From NCBI GenBank assembly GCA_002087915.1, contig LWDP01000034.1:1-63332 (forward strand): a stretch of DNA of 63,332 nt, read 5' to 3'. Source of the DNA: Enterospora canceri. Taxonomy: Eukaryota > Microsporidia > Enterocytozoonidae. This document shows, in pieces, positions 21,601 to 30,918 of this stretch; position 1 is the first letter of the stretch, and each line of letters begins with the position of its first letter. The position numbers and the translations under genes were made by a program. The notes under the pieces were generated by a model. That model saw nothing but the letters and a program-made list of their open reading frames with translations. It was not told the origin of the DNA and ran no database searches.

Positions 21601-22906
21601 GCCACTGAATTCGATGAATCCGGTGACTGGCGAGGTGAATAGCGAGATGGAGGCGCAGACTGGGCAGTTTAGCACGGTGAATACGATGATAGCAGACAGT
21701 CTGAGACCAGAGAGAAACGAGGCGGATAAGATCGTGAATGACCTGATGAGGTCGACGACTACGATTTCAGAGAGGACAGGGGTGCCAGTGATGGACCTGT
21801 TTGAGACGATCAGCCACATCAACACGCAGACGGTGGTGGAGCTGATTGACGGATTCAGGGAGCATAGGCCGCAGAAGCAGATCAACAGAATCATCGAGAC
21901 AATCACGACGTACATGCCACCAGCGTACAGCGAGGAGATAACGACGTACATCGTGGACAGGGCAGCAGATGCAGCAGGGGTGCCATCGCCAAATGGGCAG
22001 ATTGTGCACAAGGAGGCAGTTGGAAGGACAGCGACAGTCACAGGGCCAAATGGAGAGAAGCAGACAGTCACAGGGNCAGGGGTGCCAGTGATGGACCTGT
22101 TTGAGACGATCAGCCACATCAACACGCAGACGGTGGTGGAGCTGATTGACGGATTCAGGGAGCATAGGCCGCAGAAGCAGATCAACAGAATCATCGAGAC
22201 AATCACGACGTACATGCCACCAGCGTACAGCGAGGAGATAACGACGTACATCGTGGACAGGGCAGCAGATGCAGCAGGGGTGCCATCGCCAAATGGGCAG
22301 ATTGTGCACAAGGAGGCAGTTGGAAGGACAGCGACAGTCACAGGGCCAAATGGAGAGAAGCAGACAGTCACAGGGCCAAATGGAGAGAAGCAGACAGTCA
22401 CAGGGGAGCCAGGAACAAGTCGGATTGTACAGAAAGTGAGGACAGATGGAGTACCAACTGTCACAGCACCATCATCAGAGCCAACACCACAGTTCAATGC
22501 AACCAATCCAAGGATAATGGAGCCACAGCCATTCACACCAAATCCAAACATAAACAGGAAACCAGGAGGAAGTGGTGGTAGTAGTCCACTAGGGGGAAAT
22601 AATGGTAGTAGTCCACTAGGGGGAAATGGTAACACTAGTCCACTAGGAGGAAATAATCAGACAGGTGGAAATGGTAACAATCCACTAGGCGGAAATACTG
22701 GAAACACTGGAAACAATCAAACAAGTGGTAATCCACTAGGAGGATACAGTCCACTAGGAGGAAACAATTCCAATTCCAATTCCAACCCAACTGGATCAAA
22801 CGGTGGAAACAGTTCCAATTCCAATCCAAATACAACCACTAACAATGACAACGACAACGACAATGCTGGAAGTGGTGAAATCCCACTCAACTACCTAGCA
22901 CCATGA
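18626..22906 (+). CDS. PTP3: Polar tube protein 3-like (PTP3), split by two apparent frameshifts
   Basis: Three overlapping frames read as one long gene. Frame 1 (18626-18886) starts with a signal peptide (MHIGLCLLLLARADN). Frame 2 is open 18810-20906 and frame 3 is open 20837-22906. The middle is highly charged and helical, rich in Glu, Ala, Lys and Arg, with related segments such as AYDRSMERGLLPEEAEA and AYEEYKMDGLSPEEADQ. The tail is Gly/Asn/Pro-rich with PLGGN repeats. A secreted, charged protein of about 1,320 residues fits PTP3, the polar-tube component of the invasion apparatus (about 1,250 residues in Encephalitozoon). I recall PTP3 and EF-2 being near neighbours there; this should be verified. 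Shifts lie in 18810-18886 and 20837-20890; one in-frame 299-bp duplicate surrounds the n at 22076. The frameshifts may be sequence errors. Confidence 0.6.
21777..22375. repeat. Assembly duplication 6: copies joined by n at 22076
   Basis: Bases 21777-22075 recur as 22077-22375 (shift 300). The first copy stops inside a genuine 30-bp tandem repeat encoding TGPNGEKQTV (about 22340-22405), again a natural contig break point. Confidence 0.92.
22571..22765 (+). repeat. Coding repeats for PLGGN/GGN units in the PTP3-like C-terminus
   Basis: Six copies of CCACTAGG(G/A/C)GGA with variable Gly, Asn and Ser spacers encode PLGG motifs. Low-complexity, probably flexible C-terminus; units differ in spacing, which suggests slippage expansion. 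Confidence 0.75.
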
Positions 22907-22973
22907 TACAAAACACTCAATAAATCACTAATATAGATCAGTATAAAAGTATCCTATTTTACACCCATCTAGG

Positions 22974-23729
22974 ATGCTATTCATCATTGGAACTGGACTG
23001 AATAACGCACGTGACCTATCACTGAATGGACTGGATCGACTGAAGAAGTGCGACAAAATCTATTTGGAGTGCTACACGTGCATCCAAAGGAGTGGATCAG
23101 ACGAGTTGGAGAAGTTGATAGGCAAAGAAGTCATCAGGGCCAACAGGAGAATGGTGGAGGAGACCTCTGAAATAGTGGACGAGGCCAAGTCAAAGAGTGT
23201 CGCATTTCTGGTTGCTGGATCACCCCTCTTTGCCACAACACATGGAGACATCCTGGTACGGGCCAAGGAAGCAGGCGTGGAAACGAGGATACTCCACAAC
23301 GTGTCGATTCTCTCTGTCGTAGGCTGCTACGGGCTGTGCTCGTACAACTTTGGTCGAACTGTCTCAGTCTGCTACTTCACTGAGACCTGGAAGCCAACTT
23401 CCTTCTACGACCGCATTTTGATGAACCAGAAGAGCGGTCTCCATACGCTGTGTCTCCTGGACATCAAAACAGATGAAAACAGGTTCATGACTGCGAATGA
23501 GGCACTGGAGCAGATGGTCTACGCAGAAAGCCAGTTGAAGTACGGGATTCTGGGGGAGGAGACGAGGCTGTTTGTGGTCTGCAGGTTTGCTACTGATTCT
23601 GAGTCAGTTTACTACGACACGCTTTCGAACCTGATTGGCCGTGACTTTGGGGAGCCACTTCATTCGATCATTTTCCCAGGTGAGTTATCGGTGGTAGAAC
23701 AGGAATTTGTGGGGAAATTGAACAAGTGA
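22974..23729 (+). CDS. DPH5: Diphthine methyl ester synthase
   Basis: DPH5 is the SAM-dependent methyltransferase of diphthamide synthesis on the conserved His of EF-2, acting in the cytosol. The 251 residues span the family start to end: MLFIIGTGLNNARDLSLNG (family MLYLIGLGLGDAKDITVKG), KCDKIYLECYT, then AGSPLFATTHGD (GDPFGATTHSD), LHNVSILSVVGCYGL and ETWKPTSFYDRI. CCC lies 7 nt before ATG. The target, EF-2, is encoded about 7 kb upstream on the other strand. No interruption. Confidence 0.95.
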   Translation: MLFIIGTGLNNARDLSLNGLDRLKKCDKIYLECYTCIQRSGSDELEKLIGKEVIRANRRMVEETSEIVDEAKSKSVAFLVAGSPLFATTHGDILVRAKEAGVETRILHNVSILSVVGCYGLCSYNFGRTVSVCYFTETWKPTSFYDRILMNQKSGLHTLCLLDIKTDENRFMTANEALEQMVYAESQLKYGILGEETRLFVVCRFATDSESVYYDTLSNLIGRDFGEPLHSIIFPGELSVVEQEFVGKLNK

Positions 23730-23762
23730 ATTATTGATGGATCATTAAAGTGAGACTGTCAA

Positions 23763-26700
23763 CTACGTGTATTCTACCTCTAATTGCTCATCCATTACGT
23801 ACGCCCTGATATTCTGCCTATAAAATGCACTGAATGCATCCACGTCCATTCCAATATCAACGAATATTGCGCCCATCAGTGCCTCGAAGGTGTCACCGTA
23901 CGCCTTCTCTGACATCTGGGCCGTTCTGGTTGCCAATTTGTCAATTCCAAGTCTCTTGGTGATGTTTCCGAGACTGATATTGTTTACGTACGACTTCTTG
24001 TGGGAGTGGAGATCAATGGGTCTCCTGCATTCTGCCTTGAAGTAGCACATTTCAACCACCATCAGGTCCATCACTGAGTCACCGATGAGTTCGAGGAAGT
24101 TGAAGAAGGTCGATCCAAAGAGGCCGTTTGAGTTGCCAGAGTGGACGAGGACCTTTTCAAGGAGACCAGGGTTCGAGAAAGTGTAGTGGAACAGATCAGC
24201 AATTCGGGTGGACTGGTGATCAGTGAGGAGGCCGTGGTACGGGAAGAGGAGGAGATCGCTCTTGAACATGTTCAGGAGGTCGATGTTGATTTGTGTTCCA
24301 TCAAAGAGGCCAATTTGAAGCAGAAATGAGAGGATGCCTTGTAGGACATCCTGGTACAAATTGGTTGATTTGACGTGGAGGATGGGACTGAAAATGGGTG
24401 GATTCTGCCTGAGATTGGATCCACTTCTCTGCAGGAAGATGGCGCCTATGACCGATTCAATGACGTCAGCGTGCATTTTGTTGATCTCACTTTCGTCCTG
24501 GATGAAGAGGCCGTCGTTCAGGATGACGCGGGTGTTGAAGTTGTTGGTGACTCCAAAATAGGCCATGTATTCCTGTGACTGTTGATGGGTCTCATTTTTA
24601 TCAAGAAATGGCGCCTGAAACTCCTTCTTGGATCGATGGAGCTGGATGTAGCGGTGGATGTTGGATTCAACACATTTCTGGCTCAGAAAGGCGTTGGTGA
24701 TGGTGGAGTCCTTGAACTCAATGCACTGTTTGAAGAGGTGTTTGGAGTCAATCTCATTTTTGGGGCTGATTTGGATCTTATTCAGGAGAGTGAAGCATGT
24801 GAGCAGGAACTTGAGGACGCAGTCGCCAAGGAACTCAAGGCACTCGTAGTTTGCATCGGGCTCGCTGCTCTTGGTCAGAGCACGGAGCATGAGGGACGTG
24901 TCGTCAATTCGGACATATTTGTCCATGAAGTCTTCAACCAGGTAGACAGACTGCAGGAAGTGGAAGTTGGGGACAAAGTGGCACATTTCAGCAACAATCT
25001 CCCTGCTGATTGGCGTAATGACGACCATTTCCTTGGGAAGGAGTCTGTGGCCTGATACTCCGAAATTTGTTTGTTGATTGCTTCCATTATGCTTAATTAG
25101 GCTACTGAGTTTTGTTCCAAGAAAGAGGTGTCTTCCACGCTTGTTCATCAGTTTCACACTGAGATATCGCTGGAAGTAGTCACAGAATGTCTCCTCTTCC
25201 GATACAATCTTCGACAGGTTTCTCACGTAGTCCCTGTGGAACTCACCTGAAATTTTGGATTCTAGGCAAATATCGATTTCACTGTGCCAAACCAGAAATG
25301 TCTTCGTCTTCACGTTCCAGAGCAGATTCGTCTTCACAAACTCCTCTACGCCGTCCTCCAAACACTCTGAACCTGCCAACTGGCCATCTGGCTCCTCATT
25401 CGTGAAGAGGCCGTTTATTGTGTTTGTTACACTATCATCCTTATTTATGCTTACTGTTCTATTTGATTCTGTTACTAAACTGATTTCATCCAATCCACTC
25501 TTATTATCATCAACAGTATCATCTACTTCCTTGTAGAGTGAATCCAACATGAAGTTGTCAAATATCTGATTCACGTACTCGAAATCAACCTGATTATCTT
25601 TGATTGGAACTGCGTAGTAGTGGAACTTCTTCACGCCTTCTTCAAGGGCTGTTTGAGATGTTCCAATATCCTTAAAAAAGATGTATTGGAAGATAGTGAG
25701 TAAGTGCACTTGATCTGGATCTAGTTTGATGCTATTTGAGAGTGAAACTACGCTATTGCTTCCATTGCTACACTCTCCTTCAAAGAATCCATTCGTCAAT
25801 ATCCCAACCTGACTGTTTTTGAATGCGTAAAGCGTGTATTCCTCTGTTTTGCTACAGAATGATTCAAACATGCTGTTGAATAGTGTCGTATACTGCTGTT
25901 CTTCTGCCTTTGCCCGTGTAACCATATCCCTTCTTGACCACAACTCGTCTACGTTGATTTGCTGCTTCTTCTCAAACTGTTTAAGACTCTTTTTTCTTAG
26001 TCCTTCGTAACTGAATCGAAGGAATCCTTTTTCCTCAAGCATCTTTTCCTTGAATCCTTCAATTGCTTCGTCTATGAATTTCGTCTTGATTCGTTGGATT
26101 TGTAGGTGGTCACACGTCTTATATTGCAGTTGAAGCAGAATGTCGATCTTCTCAAAGAGTGTCTCGTTGTATTCAGTGAGAAGGAATTCAACATTTTCAG
26201 CAGATTCAAGTGGGATCTTCTTGTGCGTAGCGTAGAGTTCAGCAAGTTGCGGTTGCATGTGCTGGTTTACAATCCTGTTTTCGTAGAAGAATTGCAGTAT
26301 TTCAACAGCTGTCTGGTTTACACAGTCTTTCTTCTTGATGTGATGCTTTGACTCAAATCGCTTATCGAAGATGGATCCAACTGAGATTCGGCAGAAGTAG
26401 AAGTCAGATGCATTGAGAGGCTGGCCGTAGTAGGTGCCAGTGGTTCTGAACTCCTCCAAGTATTCAATTTGTTGGACATGAAATTCCAAGTTTCCCAGGT
26501 TCAATTTGAGTCCCTGAAGCACCTTCGTCAAAAGACCCTTGGAATAATTCATTGGGAAGAATGCACTTCCAATTCGCACTGTTTCGATTGTATCAAAATC
26601 ACATTTCAGTTGCTGTATTTTGTCTGTGATCTGCACAAACTCACCAACTACAACATCCTGGTCACTTGTCTCATCCTCAATCTGCTCTTCCAGCTGATTC

Positions 26701-27620
26701 TGAATCTCCTCTACCACCTGATCATTGCATTCCAGAAATATTGGTTTCGTGTAGTCACTGTCTTCCAGGTATCTCTTGATTTGTCGTATTAGATCAGGTC
26801 TGTTTTCCAGGAACTCGATCATCGTGTCACTTGCTACTTCACTCGTCTTGATTGAGAGCCCTTCTATTTTCAGAAGCCTGTCTTCGATATTACAGTCTTC
26901 GTCGAAGAGATAGACCTTCTGAAACTCATTCAAATCCACATTTTCGTCGTAATCCACCACAAAACACGCGTATTCATCCTTCTTCTTCACATTTCTGAAG
27001 TTGGCTACGCCCAATGCCCTGGCAAATTCAGGCGTATTCGCCAAAATGCACGTTTTCGCTTTTCCGGTGGTTTCAAGCATCTTTTTGATGAATTTGTACT
27101 TCTTACTGTTGAAATAGAGCATCAATTTGTACTTATAATAGAACGAGTTGTACGTTGGAATGACGTCATCGCTGAGTACCAGCTCTTCGTTGACTATTCT
27201 CTTCACTCGCTTCCTTTTTCCAGTCAGGCCAAATGAAACCCGTTCAATTGGCTCATATTTTATACTCGAATTCATGTATTTTTCAACCTCGCTCATATCA
27301 CCACGTGTAAGACAAACTAAGACCGTTTGAACACTCTCATTCTGTTCAAATGCTTCACTGACGTATATCAGCATCCTATCGTGCATCTCTGGATATTGAT
27401 TTATGCAGAATAGAACATCTTCTCCCATTCTCAATAAATTGAACACAATTTTCTTGTACTCATCCAACTTGAGCATCCCGGTGTACGTCTGATGGACGAA
27501 TCTGTGCACGTCGATGTAATCTACAGGCACCTTAACCGCACTGATGACCACCACATCCTCTTCATTCGTCAGCCTGTCATTTTTGTGAATGAAGCTCTCT
27601 GGAACTTTTATTATTTTCAT
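23763..27620 (-). CDS. DCL1: Dicer-like ribonuclease III
   Basis: Dicer cuts long double-stranded RNA to small RNAs for silencing. Two RNase III domains lie at the C-terminus: IIIa has CLEFLGDCVLKFLL (about residue 920) and later DVIESVIGAIFL; IIIb has FLELIGDSVMDLMV (about residue 1175) and later TFEALMGAIFVD. The acidic metal-binding residues are present in both. At about residues 415-450, ESKHHIKKKDCVNQTAVEIL resembles the Dicer dimerisation domain (DUF283). The first 400 residues lie where the helicase belongs, but I see no GKT P-loop or DExH box, so helicase activity is probably lost. No PAZ domain could be recognised. I chose ATG 27620 because CCC lies 1 nt before it; ATG 27635 is in frame upstream without such a signal. 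Length about 1,285 residues. Confidence 0.88.
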   Translation of the reverse strand: MKIIKVPESFIHKNDRLTNEEDVVVISAVKVPVDYIDVHRFVHQTYTGMLKLDEYKKIVFNLLRMGEDVLFCINQYPEMHDRMLIYVSEAFEQNESVQTVLVCLTRGDMSEVEKYMNSSIKYEPIERVSFGLTGKRKRVKRIVNEELVLSDDVIPTYNSFYYKYKLMLYFNSKKYKFIKKMLETTGKAKTCILANTPEFARALGVANFRNVKKKDEYACFVVDYDENVDLNEFQKVYLFDEDCNIEDRLLKIEGLSIKTSEVASDTMIEFLENRPDLIRQIKRYLEDSDYTKPIFLECNDQVVEEIQNQLEEQIEDETSDQDVVVGEFVQITDKIQQLKCDFDTIETVRIGSAFFPMNYSKGLLTKVLQGLKLNLGNLEFHVQQIEYLEEFRTTGTYYGQPLNASDFYFCRISVGSIFDKRFESKHHIKKKDCVNQTAVEILQFFYENRIVNQHMQPQLAELYATHKKIPLESAENVEFLLTEYNETLFEKIDILLQLQYKTCDHLQIQRIKTKFIDEAIEGFKEKMLEEKGFLRFSYEGLRKKSLKQFEKKQQINVDELWSRRDMVTRAKAEEQQYTTLFNSMFESFCSKTEEYTLYAFKNSQVGILTNGFFEGECSNGSNSVVSLSNSIKLDPDQVHLLTIFQYIFFKDIGTSQTALEEGVKKFHYYAVPIKDNQVDFEYVNQIFDNFMLDSLYKEVDDTVDDNKSGLDEISLVTESNRTVSINKDDSVTNTINGLFTNEEPDGQLAGSECLEDGVEEFVKTNLLWNVKTKTFLVWHSEIDICLESKISGEFHRDYVRNLSKIVSEEETFCDYFQRYLSVKLMNKRGRHLFLGTKLSSLIKHNGSNQQTNFGVSGHRLLPKEMVVITPISREIVAEMCHFVPNFHFLQSVYLVEDFMDKYVRIDDTSLMLRALTKSSEPDANYECLEFLGDCVLKFLLTCFTLLNKIQISPKNEIDSKHLFKQCIEFKDSTITNAFLSQKCVESNIHRYIQLHRSKKEFQAPFLDKNETHQQSQEYMAYFGVTNNFNTRVILNDGLFIQDESEINKMHADVIESVIGAIFLQRSGSNLRQNPPIFSPILHVKSTNLYQDVLQGILSFLLQIGLFDGTQINIDLLNMFKSDLLLFPYHGLLTDHQSTRIADLFHYTFSNPGLLEKVLVHSGNSNGLFGSTFFNFLELIGDSVMDLMVVEMCYFKAECRRPIDLHSHKKSYVNNISLGNITKRLGIDKLATRTAQMSEKAYGDTFEALMGAIFVDIGMDVDAFSAFYRQNIRAYVMDEQLEVEYT

Positions 27621-27705
27621 AGGGCCGTTCTTCATATGAAAAATATAACATATCTGAAGTGCTCAGATACGTTTAACGTATCACATCAGCTAATAGTGCA
27701 CCAAT

Positions 27706-28575
27706 ATGATCAAAATGAATCAAATCGTATTGAAAGGAAGTGCAATTTTAGATGCCCAGGGCAGAATGCCAGATATTCAGGAGCTAGCAGAGTATTTGAA
27801 GCAGAATAGGCTACTAGAAGGTAAGATAGAACACAGTGACCGTATTTTCAGAATATTCTGGCACATTGCTGGTGGAGAGTATGAAACAATAAGCAAAGCT
27901 GAACACGTGTACAAGGAAATAAAGAAAAAAAGAAGCAAATTGGAGACACAGCCCAATAGAATCCCAAAATACCTGATTGAAGGGAGCACAATGAAGATTA
28001 TTCAGTCAAATAAGGAAAGAAGGAAGTTCTACAGGTTAATGAAGAGAGTGGAGCGACCTGTCAGAATAGAAGAGAAAGAGTGCTACTCCACGAGTAATAC
28101 GTGTCGTATTGGGCAGATTGTGAATAACACGCGTCATTCGATGATACAGCGAATTTCAGACAGAAAGAGCGTAATAAAACTAAGAAAAAGGTGCGTAGAC
28201 AGCTTTGACTATTTTGGAAATGGGAAGCTGTTTAGTACGAAGAGGCTGAAGACGAGAGGCGTAGAATGCGATACCAGTGCCCAGTCGATCTGCGTATTCT
28301 ACGATTCACAACCTGAAAATGACACAAGGAAGGAGCAGAAGTTTGTGCTGGAGACACCAGATGCAAGCAGTGACTGCGACTGTACCAGATACACGAAACG
28401 AAACGCAAATCGAACCAGAAACATCTCCATCATCCCCAAAACATTAACAAATAGATTGGCCCGTTTTCAAAAGGGAAGCAGGGTTGATTCATGGAGACAG
28501 TTCCACGCCTTAATAAACATATTTCATAATCAGGCTGTATCAGTCCACTCGTACATGCACGATGTGCAAATGTAG
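27706..28575 (+). CDS. Hypothetical basic protein, 289 aa
   Basis: Uninterrupted frame with many Lys, Arg and Asn. The start at 27706 (or ATG 27715) has no CCC run nearby. No signal peptide, membrane segment or catalytic motif can be seen; a Cys pair with acidic neighbours (SSDCDCTR) lies near residue 225. It starts 85 bp from the Dicer start on the opposite strand, so the two probably share a promoter region. Its last 46 bp overlap the 3' end of RPB9. Function unknown; probably nuclear given the charge, but that is a guess. Confidence 0.55.
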   Translation: MIKMNQIVLKGSAILDAQGRMPDIQELAEYLKQNRLLEGKIEHSDRIFRIFWHIAGGEYETISKAEHVYKEIKKKRSKLETQPNRIPKYLIEGSTMKIIQSNKERRKFYRLMKRVERPVRIEEKECYSTSNTCRIGQIVNNTRHSMIQRISDRKSVIKLRKRCVDSFDYFGNGKLFSTKRLKTRGVECDTSAQSICVFYDSQPENDTRKEQKFVLETPDASSDCDCTRYTKRNANRTRNISIIPKTLTNRLARFQKGSRVDSWRQFHALINIFHNQAVSVHSYMHDVQM

Positions 28576-28853
28576 TGGGCGTCGAGTGCCTTTACGTCAC
28601 TCTTGCGCATGTAGCAGACACACTTGTTGTTCTCGCACTTTTCGCATATTTTATTCAGCGTAGGCAGCGTTACGTCATTTAGAAAGTACTGCATATTTTT
28701 GCTCTCACCTCTGTCCTCCTTGACGCGTTTAAATACCTCGTTTGTGCCCATATCTACGCTAGTGCCACACTTGGTGCATGCTAGGACGTACTTGCTGTTC
28801 TCATACTTTGGATATAGAATATTGTTGCACTCGTGACAGAATTGTATTGGCAT
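28530..28853 (-). CDS. RPB9: RNA polymerase II subunit RPB9
   Basis: RPB9 is a small zinc-ribbon subunit at the Pol II jaw, involved in start-site choice, fidelity and proofreading with TFIIS. The N-terminal ribbon has CHECNNILYPK and then CTKCGTSVD (family CRDCNNMLYP). The linker DVTLPTLNKICEKCENNKC matches the family DPTLPR-x-CPKC. The C-terminal ribbon ends HYICTSCMYEW (family FFVCLSCSHIF). At 107 residues it is slightly short. CCC lies 5 nt before ATG. Its 3' end overlaps the convergent gene at 27706-28575 by 46 bp. Confidence 0.93.
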   Translation of the reverse strand: MPIQFCHECNNILYPKYENSKYVLACTKCGTSVDMGTNEVFKRVKEDRGESKNMQYFLNDVTLPTLNKICEKCENNKCVCYMRKSDVKALDAHYICTSCMYEWTDTA

Positions 28854-29964
28854 AAAATGGGTATAAAAAGATGAAAATAAGAAGTTGAGTAGGTGGCACT
28901 AATTTGAGTAGATTGGTGTTTGTAGTAGCCTATTAGTCTCTATGGTGTCTTATAGGCACCATAATATATCATTTAGAGCAGGGGTGGCCAAACGTGGCCA
29001 ATTTGGCCAATTTTCCTATACTTTTTTTCTTAGGCATTACTAGTGGGAAAAGCGGCATATGAAGCATTTTAATCCCTGTATCACACAAAATTTTACCATA
29101 CGTTTGAACCTTACGACAACCCTGTACAAAACAAAAACCTTATTTTTTATCCCTACTTTTAGGCTTGAAAATAGGAAAAATAAGATTACGCTTCATTGTG
29201 ATTTTACCACTCAATAAATGCAATGAGAAGTAGTTTATTGAAAAAGAGCTTATGAAGACACGAACAAAACAACGATTCGTGTTTTAGACGCGTCTAGATT
29301 ACATGCATGAGATCGAAATAGCGAAAATGTTACAGATTTAAAATCTGAAGACAAGAGAGTGCTAGAGGAGGACATGAAAATAACGCTTTAGAAATCTCTG
29401 ATGATATTAATGCCCACAATAGAGGGCGTTATTGGTGTTTCAATTTGATTTTATAAGAACCAAACGGATGTCAAAACGAACAGAATAACACGAAATAACA
29501 GGTTGTACTTCTTGTCTGTATCAAATAAGTGAGCATATCATACGTTTGTCTCTAAAAAAGATATTATTGGCAACAAAATATGGTTATCAAGCTTATTTAC
29601 CACAATTAGAAAGTATTGAAAGTAAAAACAACAGCTATGTTAGAGAGCACAAAGACAATGAATATCTTAAAACAGAGTGTTTGAAGACAAATAAAGGCAA
29701 GTTTGTTGCATTTCTAATATTTTGGGCGAAAATAGACAAACAATAACATGGTGATTTCAGGGTAATTTGACTATCTCTGAATCAAGTGCCTAAAAATCGA
29801 TGAAATTCAGATAATTAGAGGAGATTGAACTAAGAAGAATAAACATAAGCACAGAATGGTTGAAGTGAGATCAATAAAGGGATTTATGTTTGGGAGATAG
29901 TGATTAATAAAGATGAACAGATTTTCGATTATTTTCTAAGATAGCAATTAACCTGATAAAGATG

Positions 29965-29993
29965 ATCACGACGTTTCGAAGAAACGTTGTGAT
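29965..29993. repeat. Short palindrome inside the hAT-type element
   Basis: Arms of 13 bases around a GAA loop, ATCACGACGTTTC and GAAACGTTGTGAT, pair with one G-T type mismatch. It is absent from the decayed copy, which ends before this point. Confidence 0.7.
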
Positions 29994-30008
29994 TCCTTGC
30001 GCGGAGCG

Positions 30009-30073
30009 GCAATTTTTTGAGTTGGCTCGAAGCAGGCTAGCGAAGCTGGCCGCGAGCCAACTCAAAAAATTGC
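30009..30073. repeat. Perfect 21-bp inverted repeat (hairpin) near the transposon right end
   Basis: Bases 30009-30029 (starting GCAATTTTTTGAG) are the exact inverse of 30053-30073, with a 23-base spacer. GC content is well above the surrounding element. It could be a subterminal transposase-binding region or a separate insertion. Confidence 0.85.
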
Positions 30074-30167
30074 GGAAAATTTGGCCAACGGAGCACAAAC
30101 TTTTGGCCACCCCTGATTTAGAGACATTCAATTTAAACAGGTAAAATTCTTACAAATTTTTATCCCA

Positions 30168-30782
30168 ATGTCATTTGCACAGATTATGAGAGAAATCCAC
30201 AGGAAGAAGCAGTCTGATGTCATGAAGTACATGACAAGAATAACACTGGTTGAGGCACGACAGAACGATGTGGTGCATCGTAAAGAGAAACCAGCATTTT
30301 TGGAGAGAGCAAGGAAGCTGGGCTACAAAGCCAAGAACGGATACACAATTTGGTCTGTTCGAATCAGAAAGGGAGACGCAATCAGAAACTACAACAACGG
30401 TAACACACGTGGAAAGTGTGTGAATGCTGGAATACACCAAATCAAGCCAGGTCAAAACAAGCAGGCTGAGGCTGAGCAAATTGTAGGACACAAACTCGGT
30501 GGACTACGCCTGCTGAACAGCTACGAGGTGGGCCAGGATCTGCGATACCACCACTTTGAGGTCATCATGGTCGATCCAAGCCACAATTCAATCAGAAATG
30601 ATCACAAGATCAATTGGATATGCAATGCTGTTCACAAGCATAGGGAAATGCGTGGACTTACGTCAGCAGGGCAGAAGTCAAGGGGACTGGGCCACGGCTA
30701 CAAGTTCAACAACACCAAGGGCGGATCCAGAAGGGCTGCCTGGAGAAACAGGAACACTCTTTCTCTGAAAAGATACAGGTGA
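30168..30782 (+). CDS. RPL15: Large ribosomal subunit protein eL15
   Basis: eL15 is a basic core protein of the 60S subunit. The 204-residue frame is the standard length and carries family segments: [14 protein letters not shown], [26 protein letters not shown] sequence at about residues 45-65, [22 protein letters not shown] sequence near 140, and [16 protein letters not shown] near 165. CCC lies 1 nt before ATG. No intron at the start, although ribosomal protein genes are where microsporidian introns usually occur. It lies 52 bp beyond the hAT-type element, so the insertion sits just upstream of its promoter. Confidence 0.96.
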   Translation: MSFAQIMREIHRKKQSDVMKYMTRITLVEARQNDVVHRKEKPAFLERARKLGYKAKNGYTIWSVRIRKGDAIRNYNNGNTRGKCVNAGIHQIKPGQNKQAEAEQIVGHKLGGLRLLNSYEVGQDLRYHHFEVIMVDPSHNSIRNDHKINWICNAVHKHREMRGLTSAGQKSRGLGHGYKFNNTKGGSRRAAWRNRNTLSLKRYR

Positions 30783-30918
30783 TAAACTGCTTTATTTTCG
30801 GAGAATTTTTTTATTGAACCCCACTGCTCCAAATTGAGGATGTGATGATTTGCACTCTCCGTTCCTGGGTAGCACAGATGGCAAATAGAGGTTTGCGTAC
30901 ACTTTTAATAGCATTCGT

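Larger units (their letters stand above)
28979..30115. mobile_element. Non-autonomous hAT-type DNA transposon, 1,137 bp, with 8-bp target duplication
   Basis: The left end reads CAGGGGTGGCCAAA and the right end is its exact inverse (TTTGGCCACCCCTG with one base inside), a 14-bp terminal inverted repeat typical of hAT elements. Both ends are flanked by the same 8 bases, ATTTAGAG (28971-28978 and 30116-30123), which also fits the hAT target pattern nTnnnnAn. Subterminal GGCCAA(A)TTTTCC words occur near both ends in inverse orientation. There is no transposase-sized frame; the longest ORF (29546-29746, 66 aa) is not recognised. A perfect 21-bp hairpin lies near the right end. The perfect target duplication suggests a fairly recent insertion. 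A decayed relative lies at 2423. Confidence 0.9.
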
